Shown one piece after another: positions 63,832-64,000 of a stretch of DNA of 64,000 bases. This DNA is from Agriotes lineatus. Taxonomy: Eukaryota; Arthropoda; Insecta; Coleoptera; Elateridae. The stretch is from contig CALNHX010003279.1 in NCBI GenBank assembly GCA_940337035.1, forward strand, positions 62,001-126,000. Direction: 5' to 3'. The notes beneath the pieces were generated by a model. The model was not told the DNA's origin. It was given only the letters and a program-made list of their open reading frames with translations, and searched no databases. Both the position numbers and the translations under genes were made by a program. The number at the start of each line of letters is the position of its first letter. Position 1 is the first letter of the stretch.

Positions 63832-64000
63832 TGCAACGGACACTAAAACGACACGGAATTGTTTTCACAATTACTTGTGCACTGCGACGACTTATGTAAA
63901 GCATTTGGAATTACATAAATTGATATTAGTGTCTTATCTCTTCCGCCTTCGGTTACCTGATGCGGATTATGACATTATGGGGAAACGTTTCAAACCATTA
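63832..64000. other. Upstream of the Helitron start
   Basis: Would contain the 5' part of the Helitron on the minus strand. Its terminal TC is not within the window. No other feature. Confidence 0.35.

Noticed and set aside
1..64000. CRISPR arrays, operons, ribosome binding sites
   Set aside because: None seen; the sequence is eukaryotic and the direct repeats are satellites, MITEs and LTRs.

Overview
This window is AT-rich, gene-poor animal nuclear DNA, almost certainly from an insect. The reasons are spliceosomal introns, tRNA- and 5S-derived SINEs, non-LTR retrotransposons, a P-element-type (THAP) transposase, Helitrons, mariner-like MITEs and tRNA genes with internal A/B boxes. I see no convincing single-copy host gene. 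Nearly everything recognisable is a mobile element or a relic, many nested in one another. I cannot fix the insect order.

Layout. 0-5.3 kb: an interspersed repeat, a tRNA-derived SINE, fold-back repeats, a broken multi-exon transposon-like gene split by a small MITE, and a broken mariner-type transposase (minus). 6.3-10.5 kb: a nearly complete P-element-type transposase gene with a TATA/Inr promoter and a clean intron that holds another fold-back transposon. One frameshift breaks the frame. 10.6-15.07 kb: a full-length two-ORF LINE (minus) with intact endonuclease and reverse transcriptase. 15.07-21.25 kb: an LTR retrotransposon (minus) with 1140-bp LTRs differing at one base, a 4-bp target duplication and a decayed, partly deleted gag-pol. 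21-27 kb: AT-rich DNA with fold-back repeats and MITEs. 27.6-38 kb: one decayed LINE of the same general type as the 10.6 kb copy, cut apart by later insertions: a 5'-truncated RTE-like LINE with a 12-bp target duplication, a 5S-rRNA-derived SINE, tandem non-autonomous Helitrons, a 510-bp MITE and a 1.1-kb unclassified insert. 38-48 kb: a long-TIR element, a broken Crypton-like tyrosine recombinase with a 48-bp intron, a 141-bp tandem array, two Helitron helicase fragments, and a Ty3/gypsy relic in which integrase runs in frame into gag-like coiled coil. 48.5-58.28 kb: the highlight, a 9.78-kb element that is one giant palindrome. 58.3-64 kb: an inverted copy of the repeat at the window start, SINE and MITE copies, and Helitron ends.

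Main discovery candidate: the 48500-58280 palindrome. It is flanked by a perfect 6-bp duplication (CTTACT), starts AGTAG and ends CTACT, and its two arms are almost identical for about 4.7 kb with only a small central loop. Each arm carries a foldable, intron-less tRNA-Leu(CAA) gene followed about 100 bp later by a 255-codon ORF. That ORF is intact in the right arm and broken by a 388-bp insertion in the left. The 6-bp duplication and AG/CT ends are what is known for Polinton/Maverick elements, yet no polymerase, integrase or capsid gene is visible. My inference is an integrated head-to-head (snap-back type) non-autonomous derivative of such a DNA element.
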